Shown here: positions 36,106 to 49,578 of the stretch, one piece after another
Layout: every line of letters starts with the position of its first letter
How positions within the stretch are numbered: position 1 is the stretch's first letter
From: Beroe forskalii
Taxonomy: Eukaryota; Ctenophora; Nuda; Beroida; Beroidae
Assembly (NCBI GenBank): GCA_011033025.1
Contig: WFMF01000142.1
Span: 248,001-312,000 of the forward strand
DNA: 64,000 nucleotides
Direction of reading: 5' to 3'
Notes under the pieces: generated by a model
Databases searched by the model: none
What the model was told of the DNA's origin: nothing
Seen by the model: the letters and a program-made list of their open reading frames with translations, nothing else
Program-made: the position numbers and the translations under genes

Positions 36106-38431
36106 GTTCACTGGAAAGGATTTTGGTGAAGTCCGTTTATAAGCACTAGAGGTGCGGCTAATCTTTCAAGTGTGCCACACTATGAAATTAATTATTTAGG
36201 TTGCAATTTAAATGATTGCAAAACAGAATTGTGTATGTGGTAAGACTTACGTAATAAAGGTTCGAAACGCTACCCTAAAAGTAGTAAGCTTGGTTTTATT
36301 AATTTTACGTTATTGAAAAGTTAAAACCTAAATATATAAATCGTCTCCGATGGTCTATGTAAGGCATTATTATTTGAGGTTGCAAAGTTAAATATAATTC
36401 AAGTTACTGTGAGTAACAAATTGTTTTCAAAACTCATTGTTAAATCACTGAAATAAAGAAATAGCGTACGTTACGCTATTGCATTGTTAGAACTCTTCTA
36501 ACCCATTATAGACGGTTTTAATTGGGTTATTCGAGCATTTCACCCTAAAAGGCTTTAACTACAGGAGTTTACTAGAAGAGACAGCTCGAGTGTTTTCTCA
36601 TATATCTAGGTTTTAGTAAATCTCCAAACGACGTTAATCATCCTCATGTTTTTAGTAAATCCCACGTGTACGACAGTTCCATCCACTGACCTGGTAGTTA
36701 CCTAATCCTGAGAAGGTCGTGCAATAAAAAGCTCCAGTGACGTTGATACAACCTAGAACCTTGTCAGAACTCCGCCAAGCACCCCTGATACGACGTCAAC
36801 CTTCACTCGGATTACGGACCCGTTACATAATCGGAGTTAGCACGGACTGAGCTGACAGCTCACCGAACGTAGAACGCACAAGGAACGCAGAGCATGAGAG
36901 TTATCTCGGACCCTAACTCTGCCATAGCACGACCCTTAATTTGACAATATCCGTCACATTGCAACCCTCCATCTGACATAGTGCTACCCCTCTCCCCTTT
37001 GCACAAACCCCTCTAAGAGCCCCCTGAAAAGCAGGGATCTCTCTCCCCTGTCACACGTCCATTGTACTTCGTAATCCTGCGTCACAAGCACGAATTACTG
37101 GGGTATGGACCGGCTGCAAGTCGAACTGAAGTTGTGTGGAAGTGTAAAGATACATATTCTCTATTCTGACAGATGTCTTGATTTAAAGTATTGTTCACTG
37201 ATCAGAACAATTGCTGTAGAACTGTTCTGACAGATGTCTTGAGGGAAGACACCATGTTCTTCAAAAAGAGCTGTAATTGCTGCTCTGAGCGTGTTGTAAA
37301 CTTGCTGTTAGTCAATAAGTCAAAACTTAGATCAGCCGGCGCCGTTGGGTTTCCGGGCCAAATTCTTCAAATAATAGGTAGGCGTGAGTGCTGCAATCAC
37401 TGCCTATTGTATCCGTATTAACTTATTAACTCATTTCCCTACGTTCCTGTACGATGCTTGTGTGAGTGTTTGTAAGTGTGTTTGTATGTGTGTTTGTATG
37501 TGTGTTTGTATGTCTTCTTTGTTTGTTGGCGTGTGAAGTACTGGGGTAGCAGTGCACTTGTCCCAGGCACAAAGTGCCAAGGTCTGTGTGTGTGTAGTGT
37601 TTACTTCTCCCTAACAAAGCAAGTTCCGTGGCACAATGAATGTTGCTGGTTCGTGCTGACGTCATTATCATGGTTTAGAATGGTGAGTTGATGACATTTA
37701 GCTGCTTGATACGTGATTCGCTTGGGATGCGTAATAAGGTGTTAGACGTACGCATAGTGTTAGACGTACTGTACGTATGTTGTCGTGAGGTGTTAGAATG
37801 GACGCTGTAACACTGGTTACACCAATGTAACACTGGTAACACTGGTTACACCATTGTAACTAATGTACCGCTATGAATATTGTAAAACCTCTACCCCACC
37901 TCTCATGTATAGTACCATGATAAGTTTGTTCTACTTGCATATCATTACTAAACTCTCGTATGATATATAATAACCAGTAGTTAAACCCCACATGCATATT
38001 ATATGCATTTCCCTCAATTCTCATGCACATCACAACTTAGTATGTTACAATCGACCACCTTGTGTGTGCGTGTGTACACTACCTATTAATTTATCACACA
38101 GTGTGTAACCAATAACCACTTATCATCACATAACCCCCACACGTACACCACTCGCGTACAGGACCACATGAAACTTTGTAACTATTGTTACTCCCTCCCT
38201 CTCTCTCTCTCTCTCTCTAACATCACAACCGGCATATTCTACCTTAATTATAGCGGGAGTGTGCGTGAGCCGAGGGTAGAGAGAGAGAGAAAGAGGGGTT
38301 GTGGAAAGGGTTTTATAACCTCTCATTGTGTCTACATTATATTATTGTGTTTAGAATATATCCCTCCTCCTTTCCCTCCTCTCCTAAACAATGAACAGCA
38401 CAAAAACATGCAAACAAATAGTACACTCACA

Positions 38432-38466
<35 letters not shown>

Positions 38467-39408
38467 ACACACGTAATCTCGTACTAGGTACTAGGACTTG
38501 CTTCAAGTTGGAACTCATAATGTAATACCTCATAATGTAATAGTCACAGGAACACTAAGTTTCACACTCAAATCACAATCACAGTGTGTACACGCACAGT
38601 TCATTGTCTTGTTTCCATTATTGTTAGGCGGGAAACTCAAACAAAAACTCGCTTGAACTATCCCGGAGACACGGCATTTTATGTGCCTCTACTACGCACG
38701 GAGTCTTGCTGAATGGCGGCCTCATTGCGCAACGCGCACTCGCACTTAATATGATGTGCTCTGCATAAGCATAATATGTTATCAATTCAGCATTGTGAAT
38801 CATAATCATGACGCCACTGTTCCCCTCAAACTTTCATTATTTACTGCACAATGATGAGTCAATATTTCGAGCAACTACACTGTTATTTGCAACTTTTATT
38901 TGCAATCAACTGTTATTTGCAATCAATAATCCCTTTTCCTGGGATGATTGCTCAATAAAATTTTCATCCTAAGAATCATCGACATTTCTGATCGTCCAAC
39001 TTTATCTATTTCCACCGACTACCATATGGAATTTATTTACCATCGGCACCCGGTAAGTATTGTGCTTGTGTCATAAGACATCATTGTCCCTTAAGGATTG
39101 CTTAGAGCAGGCACACATCTAACTATTCTTGTTAAAATACAGCTAATTATAACTCAATATACGAGTTATATTTAATACACAGCACGCCGTACCAAGAGAG
39201 GTGTGTCACCCTCTGGCACACTCTGTATAATGTCAAGTTAATTACTTCTTGTGGACCTTTAATAACTTACCAGATTCTCCTCAGATAGAGAGAACATACT
39301 ACCCTGCTTAGGACGCACATATTAGACCATTTCTTAAGAGCATATTACCCTCTCATTATGTGGTATTATTCTTGTGAATAAGGAATATAGCTACCTGGCG
39401 CATAGTTG

Positions 39409-39545
39409 CGGAAGCAACGCATTGTTACGGAAGCAATGCATAGTTTCGGAAGCAACGCATTGTTACGGAAGCAACGCATTGTTACGGATGCAACGCCTAG
39501 TTACGGAAGCAACGCATAGTTACGGAAGCAACGCATTGTTACGGA
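39409..39545. repeat. 19-bp minisatellite, copy 1 (about 7-8 units)
   Basis: Units of GTTACGGAAGCAACGCATT or GCATA variant. The same array has about 25 units in copies 2 and 3 (50470, 56437). Confidence 0.9.
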
Positions 39546-40818
39546 ATACTTCGGAAGTCGCTACGCATAGTTACGTAACTATGGTGCCATCTGAGGGTTG
39601 TCTTGACAGTGACACTATTATGATCACATATTTTCAAGGAATTCACTTAGTAACGCCAAATCGTCTGTTTTGTGCCCAATTCTCACTGCCCTAGATTTAA
39701 CTGTCAAATCTGTCAACCTCCTGACACCCAACTTGTCATAGCGACTAATTTCAACAACCCTGAGTAGTGTACCAGGTATGTAAGAGGAGCTACATGACTG
39801 ATGACGTAGAAAGAGTTCTGCTTCCTCTTACAATTGGCAGTGTAAGTAGAATAATGCACTGTTACTACAGTAGAGTGTCTCATTAAGACCAGGTGGGGCC
39901 TGGTAGGGACGCAGTAAGATGCAATGTATTTTGTTGCTAGAGAAGCATCATTTAAAGGCATTATTGTAATACTGGACGGACTTTCTATAGGAACCTTGGC
40001 TCGATGAAACCAGCTCAGCACTGGGTAGAACTCCTGTTCCATGTCAGTCTTCTGAAGTTCTTCAGCACGAAGAACATTTGCTGCGTTTAAATCGGACCAA
40101 TACACTGTAGCCGACAACTTTGAGTGAGAGATCCCGGGTTTTATCAGAAGTAATGTCCATAGAGTAGAATTTAGGAGTTGAGTGTGTTAATAAGGTCGCA
40201 CTGGTAGGCTCACACGGCCCATGTTCTTTAGAATTTAGAAATAGTGACAGATGTCCAGGTGCTAGCTGTCAGAATCTATTGTTACTACTAGCTATAATTT
40301 ACATCAGCTACAAGCTATTCAACACTAGCTATTCAACTCTGCCACGCACTAATTATTTGGGCACAATAGAGGGGTTCTATCAGTGCAATTAGCAGGACTG
40401 TTAGAATGTTAGATCCTGGATCTGTGGTACGAAAATTAAAATTTCAGAGGCTAAGATATAATTTTAAGTGGATGGAAAATACACATCCCAGCAAAGTAGG
40501 AAATAACCGTAAAATGTCGCTATTTGCCGTACGAGGTAGTAGTTAGGTACGTGTGTGTGGAGGTACGTTCCCCTGTGTTTTAAATGCACATCCCTTGATA
40601 ATACCTTGCATATAAAATATTCTAACAACGCCACAGTGAGAGGAGCCGGCGCAGGAACAATAGGATAATGTTTTAATGTTTTTGTGTGTGCGTGTCTGCT
40701 TTCCTAGTATAATGGGGGCTGTGTGTGTGTGTTCGTGCGTGTTTGTGTGTTAGTGTGTTCGTGTGTGCAGCCTCAGTACACCCAGTGTAAGTACACTTTG
40801 CTCCTGTTTTATATGCCA

Positions 40819-41589
40819 CTAGCAGGCCCGTTGGGCCTGCAAAAACACAGCTCACTCGGCGCTGCTACGCAGCACCTCGTTCGCAAGTTCAAAACACTAC
40901 CATTCAAATTGATCAGACACTTTTTACCGCATCGAAAAATTCCAATTAGATTCCAAGTATTCAAAAAACTTTATGAAGGAGCAGAGTGGAAAATAGAATT
41001 CCTCGGTTAGTCTTTGTCGTGCTAAACCATGTGACTTTTGTTCCGTTTCGATCGCAAGATGATGTTAATTGTGACAACTGATTCTCATACTGACTTACCG
41101 ACATTGGATAATTTTGTTTTGTTCACAATTGATCCAGGCCATGAACTGTCTCCGAAATCTGCTACACCTACATTCGACTCGATTGAATTGTGCACACGTT
41201 GTAACCTTAACGGTTAATTTCACAACTGCAGTTACTACTTTTTTCACCGACTCAACTTTGATTATCGACCAACCTCTGCCACAATTAAAGCAATCCATCT
41301 GGAATATCTTCCGTTATTCAAGTTATGTCCTTTCTCCATCTTGAGATCTTAAATTTGAAGTTAAGGAAACGTCAAAATTTTCAAAAGCTACAGCACGGAA
41401 TTAAAAAAGTAATTGCGTAATAGAAAGCACTCGCATAGAGCTGATCATAATCTGCACGTGCAAAAATTTGTTTCCATAGCAACGGTACCATTATGCGCAT
41501 CTAAGCCTTCGTTTCTCTTGATAATTCCTTGGCAAGCTCAAATTTAAACTGTGCGCCCGCACAGACATTATTCACGTGCTCTTACGAAA
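40819..41589 (-). mobile_element. Helitron-like non-autonomous element, copy a (771 bp)
   Basis: Read on the minus strand the element ends in the hairpin GCAGGCCCAACGGGCCTGC running into CTAG, followed by T. This resembles the hairpin plus CTRR end of Helitrons, though the hairpin usually sits several bases before CTRR. Comparison with copy 1 of the tandem block (TATGCCATTATATG at about 34633) shows an insertion precisely between A and T, with no target duplication, as Helitrons do. The 5' end lacks a clear canonical TC start. No Rep/helicase frame. Confidence 0.5.
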
Positions 41590-41601
41590 TTATATTAGAG
41601 A

Positions 41602-42117
41602 CTAGCAGGCCCGTTGGGCCTGCAAATACACAGCTCACTCGGCGCTGCTACGCAGCACCTCGTTCGCAAATTTCAAATTGATTGAATACTTTTTACCGCA
41701 CACTTTTGTAAACCATAGATTACTCTAAACATTCAATTTCAAAACTACAGTTACTACTGTGGTCCCTGACTAAGCATTGATCATCGACCGACCTCTGCCA
41801 CAGTTTTATGAAAACTATCCATCTAAAATATCCTCCGTTATTCAAGTTATGCCCATTCTCCATCTTGAGATCTTGATCTTGAAGTAAAGAAAACGTCAAA
41901 TTTTCAAAATCTACTGTCCAGCATTAAACAGTAGAAGCGTAATAGAAAGCACTCGCATAGAACTGATCATAAGCTGCACGTGCACTAAAATTGGTCTCCA
42001 TAGCAACAGCACCAATATGCACCACTGCGCCTTCGTTTCTCTTGATATTTTCTTGGCAAGGTCAAATTTAAACTGTGCGCCCGCACAGACAGACATAATT
42101 CACGTGCTCTTACGAAA
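41602..42117 (-). mobile_element. Helitron-like non-autonomous element, copy b (516 bp)
   Basis: A second, internally shortened copy of the preceding element, separated by 12 bases. It has the same hairpin and CTAG end at 41602 and the same other end (CACGTGCTCTTACGAAA, finishing 42117). Shared interior landmarks include CTCGGCGCTGCTACGCAGCA and AAACTGTGCGCCCGCACAGA. Head-to-tail pairs are a recognised Helitron arrangement. Confidence 0.5.
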
Positions 42118-42654
42118 TTATAAGTAAGATTATGGTTGGAGACTATGACATTACGTCATCTTTATCAAGTGAGCTGGGGAAACAAATTATTCTTACAATT
42201 CCATGTTTCCTTCCAATAAGAATACATTACACTCTGAAAACTCTCAAATCTGAATTTGAGTCAGATTCTGCTCTGAGCTCCATTTTCAGCTGAATTTATC
42301 CAGCAGGATATATAACGTTTAAATATATCGTATATCAAGACACATGAAGTAAAGTCTGGTTCCGGGCAGGCTACAGACATCCCTCTTCCTGGATTGTTAC
42401 AAGTTGAAACTGTTGAAACGTTCTAGTTACGACACGTAATGATTGTGTACGAGTTGGTTATCATATTATTATTATTACCTGGTAGTACTATATTATGTAT
42501 AGTAAAGCTTTATAATAGAGCTCTGGACTGAGTTTCCATTTTAGTGCTGTACGTTGCGCGTTATAATATGATTTGTTACAGTTTGATACTGGGCTTTCAA
42601 ATGTGACTCTACTGTCACGTTTGCTTTTCCACCTGACACCTGTGCCAACATGCT

Positions 42655-45600
42655 CGGGCTAAGACACTACTTCACCCCAACATGCTCTCTTCACTATACT
42701 AAGACACTGTACTTCATACTAAGACCACTCATAAGACACTGTACTTAAGACACTACTTCACCCCAACATGCTCTCTTCAATTACACTTACTAAGCCACTG
42801 TACTCATGCCACACTAAGACACTACTTCACCCCAACATGCCTCTCTTCATCACACTTACTAAAGACACTGTATTTTCATGCTACACCAAGACACTATCAC
42901 CCCAACATGCCTCTCTTCACTACACCTAATTTTTCAAGACACTGTACTTCATGCTACACTAAGACACTACTTCACCCCCCAACATGCTCTTCACTACACT
43001 TACTAAGACACTGTACTCATGCTACACTAAGACACTACTTCACCCCAACATGCTCTCTTCACTACACTTACTAAGACACTGTCACCCCAAATTTCATGCT
43101 ACACTAAGACACTACTTCACCCCAACATGCTCTCTTCACTACACTTACTAAGACACTGTACTTCATGCTACACTAAGACACTACTTCACCCCAACCCAAC
43201 ATGCTCTCTCTTCACTACACTTACTAAGACACTGTACTTCATGCTACACTAAGACACTACTTCACCCCAACATGCTCTCTCTTCACTACACTTCATTAAG
43301 ACACTGTACTTCATGTTACACTAAGACACTACTTCACCCCAACATGCTCACCCCTCTTCACTACACTTACTAAGACACTGTACTTCATGCTACACCTAAG
43401 ACACTACTTCACCCCAACATGCTCTCTTCACTACACTTACTAAGACACTGTACTTCATGCTACACTAAGACACTACTTCAACCCCAACATACCAAGACAC
43501 TGTACTTCTTCACTGCAACACTTCTTCAAGACACTGTACTCTACATGCCACACTAAGACACTACTTCACCCCAACATGCTCTCTTCAATTACACTTTACT
43601 AAGACACTGTACTTCATGTTACACGAAGACACCATTGCACCCAACACCCCCAACATGCAATCTCCTCATTACACTTACTAAGACACTGTACTTCATGCTA
43701 CACTTAAGACACTATTTCACCCCAACATGCTCCCTTCACTACACTTTACTAAGACACTGTACTTCATGCTACACTAAGACACTACTTCACCCCAACATGC
43801 TCTCTTCACTACACTTACTAAGACACTGTACTCATGCCACACTAAGACACTACTTCACCCCAACATGCCTCTTTCACTACACACTTACTAAGACACTGTA
43901 CTCATGCTACACTAAGACACACAACATGCCCCACTGCACTTCATGCTACACTAAGACACTAGCTTCACCCCCAACATGCTCTTCTTTCACTACACTTACT
44001 AAGACACTGTACTTCATGCTACCACACTAAGACACTACTTCACCTTCCTAACATGCTCTCTCTTCACTCACACTTACTAAGACACTGTACTCATGCTACA
44101 CTAAGACACTACTTCACCCCCAACACTTCACCCCAACACTACACTACACTAAGACACTGTACTTCATGCTACACTAAGACACTACTTCACCCCAACATGC
44201 TCTCTCACTCAATTAAGACACTGTACTTCAAGACACTAAGTACTTCACCCCAACATGCTCCTTCCTAAGACACACTTACTAAGACACCTTCAACATGCTA
44301 CTCATCACTTCACCCCAACATTACTAAGACACACTTACTAAGACACTCATGACACCTTAAGACACCACTTCTTCACCCCAACACTCTTCACTACTTAACG
44401 CTGTACTTCACACTAAGACTGTTCCACCCCATGCTTCACTACTAAGCTGTGCTTCATGCCACACTAAGACCACTTCACCCCACATGCTCTCTTCACACCA
44501 CTAAGACACTGTACTTCATGCTACACTAAGACACTACTTCACCAACATGCTCTCTTCACTACACTTACTAAGACACTGTACTTCATGCTACACTAAGACA
44601 CCACTACCCCAACATGCTCTCTTCACACTTACTAAGACACTGTACTTCATGCTACACTAAGACACTACTTCACCCCAACATGCTCTCTTCACTAACTAAC
44701 ACACTGTGCTTCATCAACATAAGACACTACTTCAACATGCTCACTTACTAAGACACTGTGCTTACTTCACCCCAACATGCTCTCTTCACTACACTTACTA
44801 AGACACTGTACTTCATGCTACACTAAGACAACATCCCCAACATGCTCTCTTCTCACTACACTTACTAAGACACTGTACTCATGCTACACCAAGACACTTA
44901 CTTCACCCCTAACATGCTCTTCACTTTACACTCTTCACTAAGACACTGTACATCACTACAAGAAGCTACTTCCCCAACATGCTCTTCACTACACTTACTA
45001 AGACACTGTACTTCATGCTACACTAAGACACTACTTCACCCCAACATGCTCTCTTCACTACACTTACTAAGACACTAAGACACTACTTCACCCCAACATG
45101 CTCCTCTTCACTAAGACACTGTACTTCATGCTACACTAAGACTACTTCACCCCAACATGCTCTCTTCACTACACTTACTAAGACACTGTACTTCATGCTA
45201 CACTAAGACACCACTTCACCCCAACATGCTTCCTCTTCACTACACCCTAAGACACTTACTAAGACACTGCTTCACCCCAACATGCTCTCTTCACTACACT
45301 TACTAAGACACTGTACTTCATGCCACATAAGACACTACACCAACAGACACTACTTCTAAGACACCCCAACATAAGCACTCACCCCAACATTCTCTCTTCA
45401 CACTTACTAAGACACTGTACTTCATGCCACACTAAGACACTACTTCACCCCAACATGCTTCTCTTCACTACACCCTAAGACACTGTGCTCATGCTACACC
45501 CACAAGACACTACTTCAACATGCTCTCTTCACTACTTACTAAGACACTGTACCTCATGTTACACTAAGACACTACTTCACCCCAACATGCTCTCTTCACT

Positions 45601-45855
45601 ACACTTACTAAGACACTGTACCTCATGTTACACTAAGACACTACTTCACCCCAACATGCTCTCTTCACTACACTTACTAAGACACTGTACTCATGTTACA
45701 CTAAGACACTACTTCACCCCAACATGCTCTCTTCACTACACTTACTAAGACACTTCATGTTCTCTTCACTATGACACTATGCTTCACCCCAACACACTAC
45801 TTCACCCCCAACATGCTCTTCATGCTACTTAAGACAACTTACATACTCTCTTCAC
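42655..45855. repeat. 69-bp satellite array, copy 2 (about 46 units)
   Basis: Good units have an exact 69-base period (tested at 46981, 47050, 47119 in the right-hand part). Many units at 43480-45500 are truncated or rearranged. As 69 is a multiple of three, one plus-strand frame stays open with a 23-residue period (LLRHCTSCYTKTLLHPNMLS...), giving several spurious frames. It resumes at 46973-47190 after the TA-flanked insertion. Confidence 0.93.
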
Positions 45856-45857
45856 TA

Positions 45858-46972
45858 GGGTAGAGCGGGGTAACTTTGAACGATTTTTGAGTTTTTCTAA
45901 CTGCCCTCTGAGAATAGAACACATGCCAAAAAGTTTGTGTGTTCTTGTAACCATTAGGGGCCCTGGCTAATAAACCTGGTATATGAGATGTGTCAGTTTG
46001 TACTAACAGAGCCGTGATCACGTGATCAAATTTTAACTAACTTGTTCAAAGTTACCCGGCTCTGGGGTAACTTTGAACACCCAATTAAACCAATCAGAAG
46101 CCTCCTGGATATATATTCTTATGTTTAGGACAAATTCTGGGTCAATGAAACGTTCATTACCACATAATTCATTTCATCAATTCAGATTGTGGAACCACGG
46201 CCACGCCCATTCAAAAGTGTTGTTCAAAGTTACCCCAGATAATTTTTTGTGGTTTTTTGCTTCGAATTGTGCTAAATTGTATTTAAAATATGCTAATGAT
46301 GCTTCTTATATGCCATTCTTACAAAAAATACCTTTGGGCAATGAGATTTGACCACTTTTGAAAAGTGTTCAAAGTTACCCCCATTCGCTAATAATTTTTT
46401 CCAGATAGAATTTTGCATGAGGTCCTCTAGATTATGATTTGGCTAGCCAAGGTCAACTTTTCAACATGTATCTACTTAATTATTACAAAAATAAAGCCCC
46501 ATTATTGATGTCTGGGCAAATTTGAGGTGGATCAAGGCCTTTAAAAAATAAAACCCATGAAAAGCATAAATAAGAAATTGCCTGCATGAAAATATCTGAA
46601 ACAAAACTCAAACAAAGTCTCAAACAAAAACACATTCCTGATGCAAGATATCTGATATAATCTGGCAAAAGTTTACGGATATTTGAGCATACCAGTAGGC
46701 TTAATATTACCAAATCTGAACGTATAGCCGAAAATATCGATTTCAAGGACTTTTCCATGAAATTGTTCGGAACAAGCAATAAAGAAACCAAATGACTTCT
46801 ATATGTGGCAGAATTGTTCTAAAAACCTGTTTGTTGAATGTAGGAGATAATGGAAGTGATATGGAAGCAAATCGAATTGATTTATTTGCTGTTAAAAGTT
46901 ACCCCAGGAAAATTCAAAGTTACCCCAAGCTGTTCAAAGTTACCCCATGTTCAAAGTTACCCCGCTCTACCC
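45858..46972. mobile_element. TA-flanked inverted-repeat element (1.1 kb) inside the satellite
   Basis: Perfect 24-bp inverted ends begin GGGTAGAGCGGGGTAACTTT. TA flanks both sides (45856-45857, 46973-46974). Removing the element restores TTCACTAAGACAC, which occurs intact elsewhere in the array (about 45108). GGGGTAACTTTGAAC and its inverse recur inside (46050, 46069, 46205, 46366, and three at the right end). The TA duplication suggests a Tc1/mariner-like MITE. A 102-codon minus-strand frame (46483-46791) has no recognised domain. Confidence 0.8.
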
Positions 46973-47190
46973 TAAGACACTGTACTTCATGCTACACTAA
47001 GACACTACTTCACCCCAACATGCTCTCTTCACTACACTTACTAAGACACTGTACTTCATGCTACACTAAGACACTACTTCACCCCAACATGCTCTCTTCA
47101 CTACACTTACTAAGACACTGTACTTCATGCTACACTAAGACACTACTTCACCCCAACATGCTCTCTCAGCTTCACTACACTAAGACACTT
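46973..47190. repeat. 69-bp satellite, right-hand part of copy 2 (3 clean units)
   Basis: Three almost identical 69-bp units follow the TA-flanked element, the last with the CAGC-containing variant seen in copy 1. Confidence 0.93.
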
Positions 47191-49537
47191 CTTCATACAA
47201 CGTACAGTAGGAAGGACTTTGGTAAAGTCCGTTTATATGATGTAGAGGTGCGGCTAATCTTTCAAGTGTGACACACTATGAAATTAATTATTTAGGTTGC
47301 AATCTAAATTATTGCAAAACAGAATTGTGTATGTGGTAAGACTTACGTAATAAAGGTTCGAAACGCTACCCTAAAAGTAGTAAGCTTGGTTTTATTAATT
47401 TTACGTTATTGAAAAGTGAAAACCTAAATATATAAATCGTCTCCGATGGTCTATGTAAGGCATTATTATTTGAGGTTGCAAAGTTAAATATAATTCAAGT
47501 TACTGTGAGTAACAAATTGTTTTCAAAACTCATTGTTAAATCACTGAAATAAAGAAATAGCGTACGTTACGCTATTGCATTGTTAGAACTCCACTAACCC
47601 ATTATAGACGGCTTTAATTGGGTTATTCGAGAAGTTCACCTTAAAAGGCTATAACTGGAGGAGTTTACTAGAAGAGACAGCTCGATTGTTTTCTCATATA
47701 TCTAGGTTTTAGTAAATCTCCAAACTACGTTAATCATCCTCATGTTTTTAGTAAATCCTACGTGTACGACAGTTCCACCCACTGACCTGGTAGTTACCTA
47801 ATTCAGCTTCTGAGAAGGTCGTGCAATAAAGCTCCAGTGACGTTGATACAACCTAGAACCTTGTCAGAACTCCGCCAAGCACCCCTGATACGACGTCAAC
47901 CTTCCTTCGGATTACGGACCCGTTACATAATCGGAGTTAGCACGTGGACTGAGCTGACAGCTCATCGAACGTAGAACGGACAAGGAACGCAGAGTGTGAG
48001 AGTTAGCTCGGACCCTAACTCTGACATAGCACGACCCTTAATTTGACAATATCCGTTACAGTGCAACCCTCTATCTGACATAGTACTACCCCTCTCCCCT
48101 TCGCACAAACCCCTCTAAGAGCCCCCTGAAAAGCAGGGATCTCTCTCCCCGGTTATACCCCGTCACACGTTCATTGTACTTCGTAATCCTGCGTCACAAG
48201 CACGAATTACTGGGGTCTGGACCGGCTGCAAGTCGACATGAAGTTGTCTGGAAGTGTGAAGATACATATTCTCCATTCTGACAGATGTCTTGATTTAAAG
48301 TATTGATCACTGATCAGAACCAAATTGCTGTGGTCTGTATACGAACTGATCTGACAGATGTCTTGAGGGAAGACACCATGTTCTTCAAAAAGAGCTGTAA
48401 TTACTGCTCTGAGCGTGTTGTAAACTTGCTGTAAGTCAAAACTTAGATCCGTCGGCGCCGTTGGGTTTCCGGGCTAAATTCTTCAAATAATAGGTAGGCG
48501 TGAGTGCTGCAATCAGTGTCTATTGTATCCGTATTAACTTATTAACTCATTTGCCTACGTTCCTGTAGGATTGTATGCTTGTGTGAGTGTTTGTAAGTGT
48601 GTATGTGCGTTTGTATGTGTTCATTGTTTGTTGTCATGTGAAGTACTGGAATAGCAGTGCACTTGTCCCAGGCACATAGTAGAGTGTTAAGGTCTGTGTG
48701 CGTTCACTTCTCCCTGACAAAGCAAGTTCCGTGGCACAATGAATGTTGCTGGTTCGTGGTGACGTCATTATCATGGTTTAGAATGGTGAGTTGATGACAT
48801 TCAGCTGCCTGATACGTTATTCGCGTGGGATACGTAATAACGTGTTAGACGTACTGTACGTATGTTGTCGTGAGGTGTTAGAATGGACGCCAATGGACGC
48901 TGTAACACTGGTTACACCAATGGACACTGTAACACTGGTTACACCAATGTAACTAATGTTAATACACCAATGTAACTAATGTAGCGCTATGAATATTGTA
49001 AAACCTCGTCTCACCTCTCATGTATAGTACCTTGATAAGTTAGTTCTACTTGCATATCATTACTAAACTCTCGTATGATATATAATAACCAGGAGTTAAA
49101 CCCACATGCATATTATATGCATATCCCTCAATTCTCATGCACATCACAGTAGTATGTAATGTGATCGATGCACTATCGACCACCTTGTGTGTTCGTGTGT
49201 ACACTACCTATTAATTTATCACACAGTGTGTAACCAATAACCACTTATCATCACATAACCCCACACACAGACCACTCGCGTACAGGACCACATGAAACTT
49301 TGTAACTATTGTTACTCCCTCCCTCTCTCTAACATCACACCACCGCCGGCATATTCTACCTTAATTACAGCGGGAGTGTGCGTGAGCCGAGGGTAGAGAG
49401 AGGGGTTGTGGAAAGGGTTTTATAACCCCTCATTGTGTCTTCATTATATTATTGTGTTTAGAATATATCCCTCCTCCTTCTCCTCCTCTCCTAAACAATG
49501 AACAGCACAAAAAACATGCAAACAAATAGTACACTCA

Positions 49538-49539
<2 letters not shown>

Positions 49540-49576
<37 letters not shown>
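49540..49576. repeat. (CA)n microsatellite of the tandem block
   Basis: Counterparts at about 38425-38464 (copy 1) and 55553-55582 (copy 3) differ in length. Confidence 0.95.

Positions 49577-49578
<2 letters not shown>

Larger units (their letters stand above)
33764..39944. repeat. tandem block, copy 1 (6.2 kb)
   Basis: This stretch recurs collinearly from 39945. Matching landmarks: ATACTGGACRGACTTTCTATAGGAA (33797; 39971), AGGAGCCGGCGCAGGAACAA (34477; 40640), the CA repeat (38425; 49540) and the 19-bp minisatellite (39409; 50470). Copy 1 lacks the Helitron-like pair and the TA-flanked element of copy 2, and carries only about three 69/73-bp satellite units. Its own insertion is the G-rich element at 35380. 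The interior 36100-39400 has no convincing gene. Confidence 0.9.

Noticed and set aside
36245..36285. tRNA gene suggested by GGTTCGAAACG (box B-like)
   Set aside because: No matching A box or cloverleaf arms could be drawn around it or its copy at 47355.
43635..45748. Repeated HCTSCYTKTLLHPNML frames
   Set aside because: The 69-bp satellite period is a multiple of three, so one frame stays open by construction.
46483..46791. Transposase fragment in the TA-flanked element
   Set aside because: No DDE-type motifs or similarity seen in the 102-codon frame; the copy 3 counterpart is disrupted.
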